A stretch of DNA of 45,935 bases, taken from the NCBI GenBank assembly GCA_014360335.1, contig JACIXS010000343.1:1-45935 (forward strand), read 5' to 3'. The first letter of the stretch is position 1. Each line of letters starts with the position of its first letter. Position numbers and translations under genes: made by a program. The notes under the pieces were generated by a model that ran no database searches, was not told the DNA's origin, and saw only the letters and a program-made list of their open reading frames with translations. Shown in pieces: positions 1 to 9,011 of this stretch. Source of the DNA: a bacterium (GTDB lineage Bacteria; DUMJ01).

Positions 1-105
1 TTTATAAGGTATGCAATATCTTTAGCTGTAGATGTTTATAGTATGGCCTTAATGGTAAGTAAGACAGGGAGGTTGGTACTTATGTTGGAGGGGATCAAAA
101 AGTGA
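1..105 (+). CDS. C-terminal tail of an unidentified protein (partial)
   Basis: Frame 1 is open from the first base to a TGA at 103-105, giving 34 residues that begin FIRYAISLAVD and end MLEGIKK. The other two forward frames contain early stops. The tail is hydrophobic to amphipathic and too short for me to assign a family. A GTG at 102-104 overlaps the stop and follows a GGAGGGG motif, but it opens only an 18-codon frame. The tail converges with the leftward sugar kinase whose stop is at 155-157. Whether it is a real gene end depends on sequence left of the window. Confidence 0.35.
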   Translation, partial: FIRYAISLAVDVYSMALMVSKTGRLVLMLEGIKK

Positions 106-154
106 TTACAGATCAGAAGCAAGACCTTGCATCCATTTTGACGAAGGTATCAGA

Positions 155-1102
155 TTAAAGTGGTGATTCCTCTATCATTATTTCCCCTTTAATCCTTTCT
201 ACCTCTTCTTTTTTAAAGACACAGGCTCCAAATTCAAGCGTGTTTGCAGTGCCACAGGCTATACCAAGTTTTAATATTTCTTTTAGGTCCAAACCTAATA
301 TCTTCCCGTATATAACTCCTCCCAGAAAGGCATCTCCTGAACCTATGGCATAGTGGGAATATATTCTTCTACTTTTGCCAACTATTAATCTATCTTTAAC
401 CATTAATATAGCACCTTTCTCACCTCTTGTAACAAAGAGCCAAACAGTTCCAATCTCAGATAGATAAGAATAGAACTCTTTCAATATCTCCCTATCCTCT
501 ATATCTACTTTGAAAGCATCCCTCAGTTCGTCCTCGTTTATCTTTATGCAGAAGGGACCTAAGTTTGCACATTGTTTGAGGATTTCTCCACTAGTATCAA
601 TAAAGACCTCTTTCCCCTTAGCCTTAAAGACACCAAGCAAACTTTTTATCTTTTCTGGAGAAATACTTGGAGGAGCTCCTCCAGAAAGTACTACTCTTTT
701 TATACTATCCAGATACTTGTCTTTTATAAAGTTTATACACCTATCCATCTCTTCTTCTGTAACTTTTGGCCCCTGTTCATTTGTAATCATCCCTATACCG
801 CTTGATTCCTCATAGGTGGCGTATGCTATCCTTGTCTCATCGCTTATCCAGAAGTAGTCATTTTTTATTTCCTCTTTATCGAGAAGTTCCTTCATAATCT
901 TACCTATACCTCCCCCTAGAATACCAGAACAGATAAAATCTTTATACCCTAAGGTTTTTAATGCCCTCCCTAGGTTGGCACCCTTACCTCCTGGTAGGAT
1001 TACCAGCCTATTTGCCTTATTTATTCCATAAGGATTATACCTTTCTACTACTGCGGTTCTATCTAATGCAGGGTTAAAGTTTAGGATTAATGTCTCTGCC
1101 AT
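155..1102 (-). CDS. fruK: PfkB-family sugar-phosphate kinase, 1-phosphofructokinase-like
   Basis: This 315-residue protein has the ribokinase/PfkB fold signatures. GGKGAN lies at residues 38-43 in the N-terminal substrate-binding lid, and GSGDAF at 254-259 holds the catalytic Asp257 and the anion hole. The opening with NPALD resembles 1-phosphofructokinase and tagatose-6-phosphate kinase (FruK/LacC), which phosphorylate a sugar phosphate to a bisphosphate for glycolysis. Length is normal for that branch. The ATG at 1100-1102 follows a GGAGGG ribosome binding site on the minus strand. It is transcribed divergently from mutS2. No PTS or fructose regulator gene is adjacent, so substrate choice (fructose-1-P, tagatose-6-P, fructose-6-P) is not settled. 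Family is certain; the symbol is tentative. Confidence 0.85.
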   Translation of the reverse strand: MAETLILNFNPALDRTAVVERYNPYGINKANRLVILPGGKGANLGRALKTLGYKDFICSGILGGGIGKIMKELLDKEEIKNDYFWISDETRIAYATYEESSGIGMITNEQGPKVTEEEMDRCINFIKDKYLDSIKRVVLSGGAPPSISPEKIKSLLGVFKAKGKEVFIDTSGEILKQCANLGPFCIKINEDELRDAFKVDIEDREILKEFYSYLSEIGTVWLFVTRGEKGAILMVKDRLIVGKSRRIYSHYAIGSGDAFLGGVIYGKILGLDLKEILKLGIACGTANTLEFGACVFKKEEVERIKGEIMIEESPL

Positions 1103-1139
1103 AGTCTACCCTCCTTGAAAATCTAAGTTTCTTCAATAA

Positions 1140-1150
1140 TATGATACAAT
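1140..1150 (+). promoter_or_regulatory. Extended -10 promoter for mutS2 (leaderless transcript likely)
   Basis: TGATACAAT (1142-1150) is an extended -10 box with the core TACAAT at 1145-1150. Only 7 bases separate the core from the mutS2 ATG at 1158, so the transcript would start at or next to the start codon. No Shine-Dalgarno-like purine tract precedes the ATG. This is sequence-based inference without transcript data. Confidence 0.55.
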
Positions 1151-1157
1151 AATTATT

Positions 1158-3464
1158 ATGAATGAGAGAAGCCTAAAACTATGTGAATTTGATTTTGTAT
1201 TAGAAAGACTGGGAGAGTTGACAGAAACCCCTATGGGGAAGGAATTGGCTCTCAGTCTAAAGCCTTCTTCTACAAGGGAAGAAGTTATTGGTGCTTCTAT
1301 AGAGACTGAAGAGGCTAAGAAACTTATATCTCATGAGCCACCTCCTAGCCTTTCTGGGTTGATAGATATATCTCCAATACTTTCTAAGGCAAGATTGGGT
1401 GTTATACTAGAGCCGAAGGATTTAATGCATATATGTGACCTTATCTCTAGATTGCCCGTAGTAAAAAAGTATATCAGAATAAATTCCTTCTTTAAGGAGC
1501 TGTCAGATAAACTTCCTAATTTATCCTCTTTAGAGGATGATATTAGAAGAGTTATAGATGAGGATGGAAATATAAGGTCTAACGCCTCCTCAAAGCTTGT
1601 AGGCATAAGAAGAGGGATAGCGAGGTTAGAGGAATCTATCAGGTCTTATCTGGAGAGTCATATAGCCAAGGATTGGAAGGATGTAGTTCAGGAGAATTAT
1701 ATAACAATAAGAAATAGTAGATATGTTATCCCTATAAAGTCTTCATATAAGAAGACAATTAAGGGTATTGTTCATGATGTATCTCAAAGTGGCAATACGC
1801 TCTTTATCGAACCTTATGATGTAATAGATATGAATAATAATCTACAGGAGTTAAAGAAAGAGGAAGAGTATGAGATTCAGAGAATCTTAAGAGAACTCTC
1901 AACTAAGGTTTCCTCTCATAACGATGAGCTACTTATAGCTAGGGATATCATAGCTCGCATAGATTTTATATTTGCTAAAGCTAGATTGTCTCTGAATTGG
2001 GATTGTATAGCTCCTATTTGGGTAGACAAGCCAATGGTGAGATTTAAGTCTGCTAGACATCCTATTTTAGGTAAGAGGGCTGTCCCTATAGATGTAGAAA
2101 TAGGTGATAAGTTTGATATATTGGTAATAAGTGGTCCTAATACTGGTGGAAAGACCGTTACTTTAAAGACTGTAGGACTATTCATTATGATGGCTCAGTC
2201 TGGGCTACATCTTCCGGTAAGTTTTGCAGAGATGGGTATATTTAAGGATGTATTCGTAGAGATAGGAGACGAACAGAATATCACACAGGACCTTAGTAGT
2301 TTTTCTGCCCATCTTACCCATATAATACCCTTTATAAGATATGCAGATAAAGATACGATAGTTCTTATAGACGAGCCAGTTACTGGTACTAGTCCAAGAG
2401 AGGGTTCTGCCTTAGCAATAGGTATTCTAGAGGCTTTGAGAGACAGAAAGGCAAAGGTGATAGTTGCAAGTCACTACGACGAATTAAAAGTATGGGCAAG
2501 TAATGCGGAGAGGGTTATAAATGGAGCTATGGAATTTGACCCAGACACGTTTCTCCCTACCTATAAACTTCGTATAGGCAGACCGGGGGTAAGTAATGCA
2601 TTTGTTATAGCAAGAAGATTAGGGTTAGATGAGTCTATTATAGAGAAGGCCAAGAGTTCTCTTTCTAGTAATGAGTTAACACTTAATAAACTTTTAAGAC
2701 AGATAGACCAGTTGGAGAAAGAACTTAGGGTAGAACTAGAGGAGGCTAGAAAGGAAAGGTCTACCTATGAGGAGCTGAGAAATAGATACGAAAAGTTAAT
2801 GGAAGAGATATCTCTCCAGCAGAAGACCATACTGAGGAGAGCAAAAGAAGAGGCTAGAGAGTTAGTAATTAGAACTAAGATCCGTCTTGATGAACTGTAT
2901 GAAAAGGCAAAGTCAGTATCTAATAAGAAAGAGATAGTTTCGATAAAGGATGAGTTAAAAGAGCTAGAACCGGCTCAGGAGGAGCTAGAGATACAAGGAG
3001 ATAGGATAGAGAGACCAGAGATAGGGATGACGGTATTTGTTCCATCTCTAGGGCAGAGTGGTGATATAGTTGATATTAATGAGGATAAGGTTACTGTCCT
3101 TATGGGTAAGGCTAAGATAGAGGTCCCTAAGGATGAACTGTATGCCTCTAAAACTGAGCATAAAGAATTTACTACTGATAACATAGTAAAGATAAAGAAG
3201 AATAAAGCCCAAAATATATCAAATAGACTTTCTATAAGACAGCTTACTGTGGAGGAGGCTCTGGAGAAATTAGAAAGGTATATAGATGATGCAGTATTAG
3301 CTGGGATATCCCCTGTCTATATAATACATGGTAAAGGAGAGGGTATCTTGAGAAAGGCGGTTGCGAGTTTCCTTAAGAACCATCCAATGGTAGAGTCCTT
3401 TAGACTTGGAGAGTATTATGAAGGCGGATGGGGGGTCACTGTAGCCTATTTAAAGGGACTGTGA
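1158..3464 (+). CDS. mutS2: MutS2 endonuclease / recombination suppressor
   Basis: This 768-residue protein has the MutS2 layout: an N-terminal core and clamp, an ABC-type ATPase with Walker A GPNTGGKT at residues 326-333 and a Walker B with IDEP, a long charged coiled coil, and a C-terminal Smr nuclease domain. The Smr motif reads IHGKGEGILR, where HGxGTGxLR is usual, so the Thr is replaced by Glu. MutS2 proteins bind branched DNA and suppress recombination, and some rescue collided ribosomes; they do not act in classical mismatch repair. No ribosome binding site precedes the ATG, which sits 7 bases after a -10 box. The next gene, tldD, starts 41 bases downstream. Confidence 0.96.
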   Translation: MNERSLKLCEFDFVLERLGELTETPMGKELALSLKPSSTREEVIGASIETEEAKKLISHEPPPSLSGLIDISPILSKARLGVILEPKDLMHICDLISRLPVVKKYIRINSFFKELSDKLPNLSSLEDDIRRVIDEDGNIRSNASSKLVGIRRGIARLEESIRSYLESHIAKDWKDVVQENYITIRNSRYVIPIKSSYKKTIKGIVHDVSQSGNTLFIEPYDVIDMNNNLQELKKEEEYEIQRILRELSTKVSSHNDELLIARDIIARIDFIFAKARLSLNWDCIAPIWVDKPMVRFKSARHPILGKRAVPIDVEIGDKFDILVISGPNTGGKTVTLKTVGLFIMMAQSGLHLPVSFAEMGIFKDVFVEIGDEQNITQDLSSFSAHLTHIIPFIRYADKDTIVLIDEPVTGTSPREGSALAIGILEALRDRKAKVIVASHYDELKVWASNAERVINGAMEFDPDTFLPTYKLRIGRPGVSNAFVIARRLGLDESIIEKAKSSLSSNELTLNKLLRQIDQLEKELRVELEEARKERSTYEELRNRYEKLMEEISLQQKTILRRAKEEARELVIRTKIRLDELYEKAKSVSNKKEIVSIKDELKELEPAQEELEIQGDRIERPEIGMTVFVPSLGQSGDIVDINEDKVTVLMGKAKIEVPKDELYASKTEHKEFTTDNIVKIKKNKAQNISNRLSIRQLTVEEALEKLERYIDDAVLAGISPVYIIHGKGEGILRKAVASFLKNHPMVESFRLGEYYEGGWGVTVAYLKGL

Positions 3465-3505
3465 TAAACTTATTAGTGTAGTAAGCCTAATAAAGGAGGG
3501 CTAAA

Positions 3506-4882
3506 TTGGAAGAGATAAAGGAAGTATTTCTTAGATTATCTAAAGAGAAAGGTATTAGATATGGAGAGCTGAGGCTAGAAGAGTCAGAGGTGACAAGTAT
3601 AAGCTTTAGAGGAAAGGAATTAGAAGAGCTTTCTGTATCTAAATCTAAAGGTGGTAATATTAGGATTCTTGGTAGGCATGGGTGGGGATTCGTATCTTTC
3701 AATGAAGTTAATCCTAAAAGTATAAAGGATTACTTTGAGCAAGCTTACAGTGCAAGTAATCTTATCTTAGGTGAAGATTTAGATATAGAACATTCCGGTC
3801 CAGTTGTGGATAGGGTTATAATCCCTATGAAGAAAGACTTTAGAGAGGTCCCTCTCGAAGAAAAGAAGAGACTTCTGGGTGAGTATAATAATATTATGCT
3901 TACCTTTAGCCCTAAGATTCAAAGTACCCAGGTTAGATATAATGACCGTTTTACTAGGAAATATTTTATCAATACCGAAGGTGTAGATGTGGTTCAGGAG
4001 AGGGGGGATATAGCCGGGGTTCTGGTTGCAATTGCCAAAGAGGGAGACTTAGTTGAACAATATCATTACTCTACTGGTGGTATAGGTGGCTTTCAGGTTA
4101 TAGAAGGTCTTTATAATGAGGCTCTCCATACCGCAGAGATGGCGGTTAAGCTATTGTCAGCCCCGGTGGTTAAAGGTGGAGAATATACGGTAGTATTAGA
4201 CCCGAGACTTGCTGGAGTATTTATCCATGAGGCATTTGGACATCTCAGTGAGGCAGACCATGTGTATGAGAATGAAAAATTGAAGGAACTTATGGTTATA
4301 GGTAAGAGATTTGGACCAGACTTTCTTAATGTTGTTGATGACCCCACTTACCCAGATTTAAGAGGTTCTTATAGATATGATGATGAAGGGGTCTTAGCTA
4401 GAAAGACGTACCTTATAAAGGATGGAATTCTAGCAGGAAGACTCCACTCTAGAGAGACTGCGAGAAAGATGGGAGAACAGATAACTGGTAATGCTAGGGC
4501 TATAAATTACAGATTTCAGCCGATAGTAAGGATGAGTAATACCTATATAGAACCGGGAAGTTATTCCTTTGAAGAACTCATTTCAGATATAAAGTATGGT
4601 ATATATGCTGTTGGAGCTTATGGGGGCCAAACCTCTATGGAGATGTTTACATTCAGTGCCCAGGAAGGATATATTATTGAGAATGGAAAGATAGGAGATA
4701 TGGTAAGGGATGTTGTTTTGACCGGTAACGTATTTGTTACACTACAGAACGTAGAAGGTATTGGTAATGATTTGAAGTTTAGCCAAGGTGGTGGATGTGG
4801 GAAAGGAGGACAGTCTCCTCTTCCTGTTTCTACTGGAAGTCCTCATATTAGGATAAGAAATGTCGTTGTAGGGGGAAGATAG
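3506..4882 (+). CDS. tldD: Metalloprotease TldD
   Basis: This is the catalytic subunit of the TldD/TldE (PmbA) heterodimeric zinc protease, which degrades unfolded peptides. In E. coli it matures microcin B17 and removes the CcdA antitoxin. The HExxxH zinc motif HEAFGH lies at residues 241-246, and a Gly-rich segment with a Cys (GGGCGKGG) near the C-terminus supplies the expected third ligand. The 458-residue length is typical. The TTG start at 3506 follows AAAGGAGG with good spacing. It is followed 2 bases later by its partner tldE, as usual. No RiPP precursor peptide is visible nearby, so a housekeeping proteolytic role is the safer reading. Confidence 0.96.
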   Translation: MEEIKEVFLRLSKEKGIRYGELRLEESEVTSISFRGKELEELSVSKSKGGNIRILGRHGWGFVSFNEVNPKSIKDYFEQAYSASNLILGEDLDIEHSGPVVDRVIIPMKKDFREVPLEEKKRLLGEYNNIMLTFSPKIQSTQVRYNDRFTRKYFINTEGVDVVQERGDIAGVLVAIAKEGDLVEQYHYSTGGIGGFQVIEGLYNEALHTAEMAVKLLSAPVVKGGEYTVVLDPRLAGVFIHEAFGHLSEADHVYENEKLKELMVIGKRFGPDFLNVVDDPTYPDLRGSYRYDDEGVLARKTYLIKDGILAGRLHSRETARKMGEQITGNARAINYRFQPIVRMSNTYIEPGSYSFEELISDIKYGIYAVGAYGGQTSMEMFTFSAQEGYIIENGKIGDMVRDVVLTGNVFVTLQNVEGIGNDLKFSQGGGCGKGGQSPLPVSTGSPHIRIRNVVVGGR

Positions 4883-4884
4883 AT

Positions 4885-6177
4885 ATGGAAGAATTAATTA
4901 AAAAACTTAGATTGGAATCTATAGAGGGGGATATATTTTCTAGAAGGGGTACTTCTACAGTAGTTACCTTTGAGGCAAATAAGTTAAAGTCTATAGAATC
5001 TAGCGAAAGTTCAGGGATAGGGCTTAGAGTTCTTGTGGGTAATAAGATAGGTTATGCAAGCCAGTATGGTATCTATGAACCCGATTGGCTTTTAGAGAAG
5101 GCTAAGGCTACCGCTAATATAGAGACTAATATGCAATTGCCTTCGGATATATGTATAAAGGAAGATTATGATGATGCTTTAGATAGCGTCTCAATTGAAG
5201 ACTTAACCAAATTGGGAAAGGATATAATAGACAAGATACTTAGTTCTTATCCTGATGTTATATGTAACGTAGAGATAGGTAAGGATAAAGGAGAGTCGTT
5301 GATAGTAAATACAAAGGGCATTGACTGCAGTAGGAGTAGAGCTTCTCTTACAGTTGCGGTACATGTAAACAGGATAAAGGGCACAGATATGTTAGATGTC
5401 TATGAGGAGACCGTTGTAAAGAGGTTTGATAATTTAGATACAGATATATTGATTTCTAAGATATTCTACGCCTTAGAGTCTAGTAAAAATATAGTGAAAC
5501 CATCCAAATCTAAACTCCCAGTAGTCTTTACCCCTAAGGCTGTTTATGTTTTGCTTCTTCCCCTTATGTCTGCATTAAGTGGAAAGATACTACTTATGGG
5601 TGCTTCGCCTCTTCAGGATAAGGTGGGGAAGAAGTTCTTTGATGAAAAATTTACCCTTATAGATGACCCTACTAATCCTGAGGGTTTATCTATGACCTCT
5701 TTTGATGATGAGGGGACCCTTACAAAGGTCTTACCTCTAGTAGACTCTGGGATTGTTGGAGAGTTCTATTTTGACTTACACACTGCTTCATTACTAGGTA
5801 GAGAACCTAATGGGCATGGCTTTAGAGGTGGCTTGGGACAGCCTTCTCCTGGACTTACCAATCTTATAATAAACCCTGGAGATACTGGCATCAGAGATAT
5901 CATATCTTCATTTGATGAAGTCTTAGTGGTTGACCAGATGATGGGGGTAGGGCAGGGTAATATCCTTAGTGGGGAGTTCTCTGTAAATATACACCTAGGA
6001 TTCTTGTATAGAAAAGGAGAAGTGTTGGGAAGAGTGAAAGATTCTATGCTAGCGGGTAATGCATACAACGCACTGGGTAATATTGCAGGTTTAAGTAGTG
6101 AGAGGGAGTGGATAGGGGGAAGCCTTTATTCTCCTTATATATGCATCCCAGAACTTACAGTAGTCTCTAAGGAATAG
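4885..6177 (+). CDS. pmbA: TldE/PmbA, non-catalytic partner of TldD
   Basis: This 430-residue protein is homologous to TldD across its length but lacks the HExxxH zinc site, as expected for TldE/PmbA. It keeps the conserved Gly-rich C-terminal part (for example GLGQPSPGLTNL and MMGVGQGNI). In the known complex it builds the other half of the cleft that admits unstructured peptides. It starts with ATG 2 bases after the tldD stop, with a GGGGGAAG ribosome binding site inside the tldD end, which suggests translational coupling. The next gene begins about a dozen bases after its stop. Confidence 0.94.
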   Translation: MEELIKKLRLESIEGDIFSRRGTSTVVTFEANKLKSIESSESSGIGLRVLVGNKIGYASQYGIYEPDWLLEKAKATANIETNMQLPSDICIKEDYDDALDSVSIEDLTKLGKDIIDKILSSYPDVICNVEIGKDKGESLIVNTKGIDCSRSRASLTVAVHVNRIKGTDMLDVYEETVVKRFDNLDTDILISKIFYALESSKNIVKPSKSKLPVVFTPKAVYVLLLPLMSALSGKILLMGASPLQDKVGKKFFDEKFTLIDDPTNPEGLSMTSFDDEGTLTKVLPLVDSGIVGEFYFDLHTASLLGREPNGHGFRGGLGQPSPGLTNLIINPGDTGIRDIISSFDEVLVVDQMMGVGQGNILSGEFSVNIHLGFLYRKGEVLGRVKDSMLAGNAYNALGNIAGLSSEREWIGGSLYSPYICIPELTVVSKE

Positions 6178-6189
6178 GAGGTGTTTATT

Positions 6190-6675
6190 GTGTCAGGTAG
6201 GACCACTAGATTTATGGTTACTGTAGCTATTTTGTTGGTAATAGCCCTTGTATTATGGATTACCCAGATAAAGAATCCTCCAACTCAACAATCTTTAGGT
6301 CCTATGAAGGGTGAAACAACCCAAACTGTTCAGTCTACCACTGAATCTACTAAGGAGTCTACATCTAAGAATGAGAGTAAAGAGGAGAAAAAGTCTCCGG
6401 AGCAGATAGAATATGAGAAGATTAGACAGTTATTCATAGATGGAGAATTGGAGAAGGCTATAGAAGAGTTAACTAAGTTTATAGAGAAGAATCCGAAGAG
6501 TGACTGGGCAGATGATGCTCAGTTTGATATAGCCCAGTGTTATGAGCATATGGGAGAGAAAGAAAAAGCTGTAAAAGAATATCAGAAGTTAGTAGATAAG
6601 TATCCTAAGAGTGATTTGGTGAATTCCGCTCAGTATGCTATAGACCTTCTTGAGGGAAGGGTATCATACTACTAA
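6190..6675 (+). CDS. Membrane-anchored TPR protein (YbgF/outer-membrane-lipoprotein-like fold)
   Basis: I prefer the GTG at 6190 because AGGAGGTG (6177-6184) lies directly upstream; an in-frame GTG at 6181 overlaps that site. The 161-residue product has one N-terminal transmembrane helix (about residues 9-27) without a lipobox. A Ser/Thr/Glu/Lys-rich linker follows, then tetratricopeptide repeats with NPKSDWADDAQFDIAQCY and YPKSDLVNSAQYAIDLL. The pattern resembles TPR_6 domains of YbgF/CpoB and BamD-like proteins, which scaffold envelope assembly. It would face the periplasm or outer surface. Specific function is unknown. It joins the mutS2-tldDE block to the sugar module that follows. Confidence 0.8.
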   Translation: MSGRTTRFMVTVAILLVIALVLWITQIKNPPTQQSLGPMKGETTQTVQSTTESTKESTSKNESKEEKKSPEQIEYEKIRQLFIDGELEKAIEELTKFIEKNPKSDWADDAQFDIAQCYEHMGEKEKAVKEYQKLVDKYPKSDLVNSAQYAIDLLEGRVSYY

Positions 6676-6698
6676 TTAATACAGGAGGTGTAATCAAG

Positions 6699-7613
6699 GT
6701 GGAACTATTTCAAAAGTATTTTAAACCAGGTCTAATACATTTTATGGCATTTCCACAGACTATGCGTGGTGAGGGTCCTATACTAGAGACTCTAGAGGAG
6801 ATAGTAAGCGATGAATTCTTTTCTGCGGTAGAGATCTCTTGGATTAAGGATGAAAAGGTAAGGGAAGAGGCTAAGAAGCTTCTTGAGACAAGTGGAATGA
6901 CTATAGCTTATGGAGCTCAGCCTAGGCTTCTAACCCAGAATCTAGACATATCAAGTTTGGATGAAACCACTAGACTTAGAGCTGTAGAGGAAGTAAAGAG
7001 GGCAATAGAAGAGGCTGAATATATGGGTGCGGTTGGAGTAGGCTTTCTAGCTGGAAAGGACCCTGGCCCTGAAAAGAGAGAACAGGCGAAAGAGGCTTTA
7101 GTAAAATCTATATGTGAACTTTGTGATTATGCTAAAGCCCATGGAAATCTGAGGATAGAGCTAGAGGTATTTGATTTTGATGTAGAGAAGAATAGCCTAG
7201 TAGGTCCCTCTTTGGTAGCTAGAGAAATAGCCCAAAGAGTGAGGAGAGAACGTAAGGATAACTTTGGACTTTTGATAGACCTAAGCCACTTCCCCCAGTA
7301 TTATGAATCTATAAGAGATGCGGTATATACTACCGCTGGCTATGTAACCCATGTCCATTTGGGTAACTGTGTCATAAAGGATAAGTCTCTCCCAGGATAT
7401 GGAGACCAGCATCCTAGATTTGGTATAAAGGGTGGAGAGAATGGGGTAAAAGAGGTAAAGGAATTCCTAAGAGCCCTCTTTGATGTTGGATTCTTTGAAG
7501 ATAATGATAAACCGATAGTAAGCTTTGAGGTAAAACCGCTACCTGGAGAAAATCCGAAGGCGGTAATAGCTAATGCCAAAAGGACTCTTATAGAAGCCTG
7601 GGCAGAGTTATAG
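6699..7613 (+). CDS. Sugar phosphate isomerase/epimerase (xylose isomerase-like TIM barrel)
   Basis: This 304-residue protein belongs to the AP endonuclease family 2 / xylose isomerase-like superfamily. Likely metal and substrate positions are Glu in IELEVFDFD, Asp and His in LLIDLSHFPQ, His in THVHLGN and Glu in SFEVKPLPGENP. Such enzymes isomerise or epimerise keto-sugars, inosose or hydroxypyruvate. The GTG start at 6699 follows AGGAGGTG at 6683-6690. Only 10 bases separate it from the Gfo/Idh/MocA dehydrogenase downstream, a pairing typical of catabolic modules for inositol-like or oxidised sugars. The substrate cannot be read from the sequence. Confidence 0.85.
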   Translation: MELFQKYFKPGLIHFMAFPQTMRGEGPILETLEEIVSDEFFSAVEISWIKDEKVREEAKKLLETSGMTIAYGAQPRLLTQNLDISSLDETTRLRAVEEVKRAIEEAEYMGAVGVGFLAGKDPGPEKREQAKEALVKSICELCDYAKAHGNLRIELEVFDFDVEKNSLVGPSLVAREIAQRVRRERKDNFGLLIDLSHFPQYYESIRDAVYTTAGYVTHVHLGNCVIKDKSLPGYGDQHPRFGIKGGENGVKEVKEFLRALFDVGFFEDNDKPIVSFEVKPLPGENPKAVIANAKRTLIEAWAEL

Positions 7614-7623
7614 GAGGGAGACT

Positions 7624-8661
7624 ATGAAAGAGATAAAGGTAGGAGTAATAGGAGCAGGAAGCATAGGTAAGGTTCATCTACAAGCCTATCAGGCGGTACC
7701 AGATGTAAAGGTAGTTGCTGTAACAGATATTGTAGAGGAGAGAGCCAAACAGGTATCAGAGATGTTTGGAATCCCTAGATACTATACTGATTACAGAGAG
7801 ATGCTAGAAAAGGAAGAGCTTACAGCTGTAAGTATATGTACACCTAACTATCTACATTCACCTATGACAGTGGATGCCCTTAACGCTGGTGTTAACGTCT
7901 TGTGTGAGAAGCCAATGGCTATAAATGCCAAAGAGGCTCAAAAGATGGTCGATACCGCTAAAGCTACAAAAAAGATTCTTATGATAGCTCTCTGCTGGAG
8001 ATTTTCTGATGAAGCAAGGACTATAAAGGAATTTATAAGGCAAGGTTATCTAGGTAATATATACTATGCCAAGGTTGGAATCTTGAGAGTTTCAGGAATA
8101 CCTGGAATGGGTAGCTGGTTTACCAATAAGGATAAATCTGGAGGAGGACCTCTTATCGATCTAGCTCCTCACTTTTTAGATTTAGCTATGTGGTTTATGG
8201 ACCATCCTAAGCCTGTTTCTGTAAAAGGTTATACCTATGCCAAATTTGGCCCATTCGATAAGAGAAGAGGTGGATGGGGTATCCCTGAACCTGGAGGAAA
8301 GTTTGATGTAGAAGACTTAGGCTGTGCCATTGTAGGACTTGAGAATGGAGCTACTATTTTTGTAGAAATGAGCTGGGCAAGCAATATAGAGAAGGATACG
8401 TCCTATTGTACTTTGTTAGGTGATAAGGGTGGGGCTGAAATGATGCCTCCAAAGGTCTTTACTGAGATGGCTGGTAAGTATGTGGAGATTATCCCTAAGG
8501 TTGAGAAGGTCAATACATATGTAGAGGAGATAAAGCACTTTGTTAAGTGCATTCAAGAGGGGACAGAGCCTATGCCTAGAGGTGAAGAAGGGGTCATAGA
8601 TATGCAGATAATAGATGCTATCTACGAATCTGCTAGAACTGGAAGAGAGGTAAGATTCTAA
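7624..8661 (+). CDS. Gfo/Idh/MocA-family NAD(P)-dependent oxidoreductase
   Basis: The 345-residue protein opens with a Rossmann fold motif (GVIGAGSIGKVH, residues 7-18) and has the family EKP motif at residues 95-97 (VLCEKPMA), whose Lys takes part in catalysis. The C-terminal alpha/beta domain with the DLAPHFLDLAMW helix carries the usual His for hydride transfer. Family members oxidise sugar or inositol hydroxyls. It lies in an operon after a TIM-barrel isomerase and before a TIGR04076 protein. It is clearly paralogous to the dehydrogenase at 36767-37828; both share DY(R/K)xMLEKE and the CTPNYLH segment. Substrate unknown. Confidence 0.93.
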   Translation: MKEIKVGVIGAGSIGKVHLQAYQAVPDVKVVAVTDIVEERAKQVSEMFGIPRYYTDYREMLEKEELTAVSICTPNYLHSPMTVDALNAGVNVLCEKPMAINAKEAQKMVDTAKATKKILMIALCWRFSDEARTIKEFIRQGYLGNIYYAKVGILRVSGIPGMGSWFTNKDKSGGGPLIDLAPHFLDLAMWFMDHPKPVSVKGYTYAKFGPFDKRRGGWGIPEPGGKFDVEDLGCAIVGLENGATIFVEMSWASNIEKDTSYCTLLGDKGGAEMMPPKVFTEMAGKYVEIIPKVEKVNTYVEEIKHFVKCIQEGTEPMPRGEEGVIDMQIIDAIYESARTGREVRF

Positions 8662-8688
8662 AATATATAACTAGGGAGGAGTTTGTAA

Positions 8689-8967
8689 ATGTTAGAGGAT
8701 GATGTAAGATTTAAAATTACGGTTAAATCTACCAAAAATGGTGGACCTTGTTATGCAGGACATAAACCTGGAGATACTTTTGAATGTGGTTATCTTACTC
8801 CAGAGGGTTTGTGTGGCTGGGCTTATCATTCTATGTACCCTTTTATACATGCCCTTAGACATACAGAATCTTACAAGGATGTAGACTCTAGACTGGTAAA
8901 GAAGGATACAGTACAAATAGCTTGTCCTGATAATGCTTGGGTTATATTTGAGATTGAGAAGTTGTAA
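8689..8967 (+). CDS. TIGR04076-family small protein
   Basis: The 92-residue product matches the pattern I know for TIGR04076: a Cys-x(3)-HKPGD motif near the N-terminus (CYAGHKPGD), then TPEGLCGWAYHSMYPFIHALR, then a C-terminal segment with CPDNAWVIFEI. The conserved Cys and His residues suggest metal or redox chemistry, but no function is established. The ATG follows AGGGAGGAG with good spacing. It is the last gene of the isomerase/dehydrogenase module and is followed by a GC-rich hairpin. Such proteins are often found near oxidoreductases, so a role in the same sugar pathway is plausible but unproven. Confidence 0.8.
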   Translation: MLEDDVRFKITVKSTKNGGPCYAGHKPGDTFECGYLTPEGLCGWAYHSMYPFIHALRHTESYKDVDSRLVKKDTVQIACPDNAWVIFEIEKL

Positions 8968-8978
8968 TCTTTTATTTA

Positions 8979-9004
8979 GGGGTGGCTAACGAGCCGCCCT
9001 TCTT
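8979..9004 (+). terminator. Hairpin terminator after the TIGR04076 gene
   Basis: GGGTGGCT (8980-8987) pairs with AGCCGCCC (8992-8999) around an AACG loop, an 8-pair stem with one G-U. It is followed by TTCTT, a short and imperfect U-run. It separates the sugar module from sbcD, whose ATG lies 12 bases past the stem, so attenuation is also possible. Confidence 0.6.
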
Positions 9005-9011
9005 AAAAAAA

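Noticed and set aside
102-158. 18-codon GTG frame after a GGAGGGG motif
   Set aside because: Too short to support; its stop overlaps the end of the kinase gene, and there is no family match.
3506-6177. TldD/TldE as part of a RiPP biosynthetic cluster
   Set aside because: No precursor peptide, modification enzyme or exporter is visible nearby; TldD/E is also a housekeeping protease.
8982-9011. Upstream GTG start for sbcD
   Set aside because: It lies inside a terminator stem and adds residues absent from the family, whose proteins begin MRILHTGDWHIG.
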